Assembly: GCA_934402125.1 (NCBI GenBank)
Contig: CAKRTY010000105.1
Span: 1 to 6,053, forward strand
DNA length: 6,053 bases
Source: an uncultured Anaerosacchariphilus sp.
GTDB taxonomy: Bacteria > Bacillota > Clostridia > Lachnospirales > Lachnospiraceae
Reading direction: 5' to 3'
This document shows, piece after piece, positions 5,905 to 6,053 of this stretch. The position numbers and the translations under genes are program-made. The first letter of the stretch is position 1, and each line of letters begins with the position of its first letter. Under the pieces are notes generated by a model. The model was not told the DNA's origin and ran no database searches. It saw only the letters and a list, made by a program, of their open reading frames with translations.

Positions 5905-5923
5905 ATGAAAGGAGTGCTTTCAT
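5905..5923 (+). promoter_or_regulatory. Hairpin holding the antitoxin ribosome binding site
   Basis: ATGAAAG (5905-5911) and CTTTCAT (5917-5923) are perfect complements around a GAGTG loop, ending exactly before the ATG at 5924. The ribosome site AGGAG (5910-5914) is split between stem and loop. It could modulate translation of the antitoxin, or be a palindromic operator in DNA. Confidence 0.6.
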
Positions 5924-6053
5924 ATGATCCAGATTCGACCTGTCTCTGACCTGCGAAACAAGTTCCCGGAAATTGAAAACCTGGTAAATGACGGGAACCC
6001 GGTTTACCTGACTAAAAATGGATACGGTGCCATGGTGGTTCTAAGTCTTGAAC
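5924..6053 (+). CDS. Phd/YefM-family type II antitoxin, N-terminal 43 codons
   Basis: The frame starts at ATG 5924 behind AGGAG (9-nt spacing) and leaves the window at 6053. The 43 residues begin MIQIRPVSDLRNKFPEIEN and continue into PVYLTKNGYGAMVVLSLE. This is the N-terminal Phd/YefM fold: a first beta strand, a helix with the RNKFPE segment, then the family's pV-lTKnG-gamVvls strand pair, which forms the DNA-binding and dimer part. Such antitoxins bind a co-encoded RelE/YoeB/ParE-like or Doc toxin through their C-terminal tail and repress their own operon. The tail and toxin are outside the window. The gene has its own divergent AT-rich promoter region with candidate operator repeats, so it is independent of the com-like/xre operon. 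Confidence 0.88.
   Translation, partial: MIQIRPVSDLRNKFPEIENLVNDGNPVYLTKNGYGAMVVLSLE

Noticed and set aside
5600..5923. CRISPR array
   Set aside because: The repeats here are single hairpins and an 11-bp tandem with no spacers of regular size.
5905..5949. 14-codon ORF starting at the ATG of the antitoxin hairpin
   Set aside because: Overlaps the antitoxin start in another frame and has no ribosome site of its own.

Overview
The window looks like a piece of a low-to-mid GC Gram-positive genome, most likely a gut Clostridium or Lachnospiraceae relative. Three things suggest this: strong AGGAGG-type ribosome binding sites, a Gram-positive (Bacillus-type) LexA box, and a very large secreted protein built of Cna-B/SpaA domains. 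The taxon is inferred from style and not from any diagnostic gene.

Layout. (1) Positions 1-4597, minus strand: one uninterrupted reading frame of at least 1532 codons. It runs off the left edge and encodes a secreted adhesin or pilin-like protein: signal peptide, Glu-rich acidic stretch, a Cys-containing N-terminal ectodomain, then about eight Cna-B-type modules. (2) 4598-4868: its 5' untranslated region, and beyond it the rho-independent terminator of the next operon. (3) 4869-5599, minus strand: a two-gene unit of a small Com-like zinc-ribbon protein followed by an XRE-family helix-turn-helix regulator. (4) 5600-5923: a dense control region of about 320 bp. A minus-strand promoter with a perfect TATAAT carries a near-perfect LexA/SOS box just downstream, followed by a leader of about 180 nt with three predicted hairpins reading into the Com-like gene. 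Diverging from it is an AT-rich plus-strand promoter with an 11-bp tandem repeat. (5) 5924-6053, plus strand: the first 43 codons of a Phd/YefM-family antitoxin; any partner toxin lies beyond the right edge.

How it may fit together (inference). The Com-like/XRE operon looks DNA-damage-inducible through LexA and may also be controlled through its structured leader. SOS control, a phage-type Com-like protein, an XRE regulator, a toxin-antitoxin gene and a large Cna-B surface protein together are typical of accessory DNA such as an integrative conjugative element or prophage remnant. However, no integrase, relaxase or attachment site is visible here. The least explained feature is the SOS-controlled structured leader at 5600-5783.
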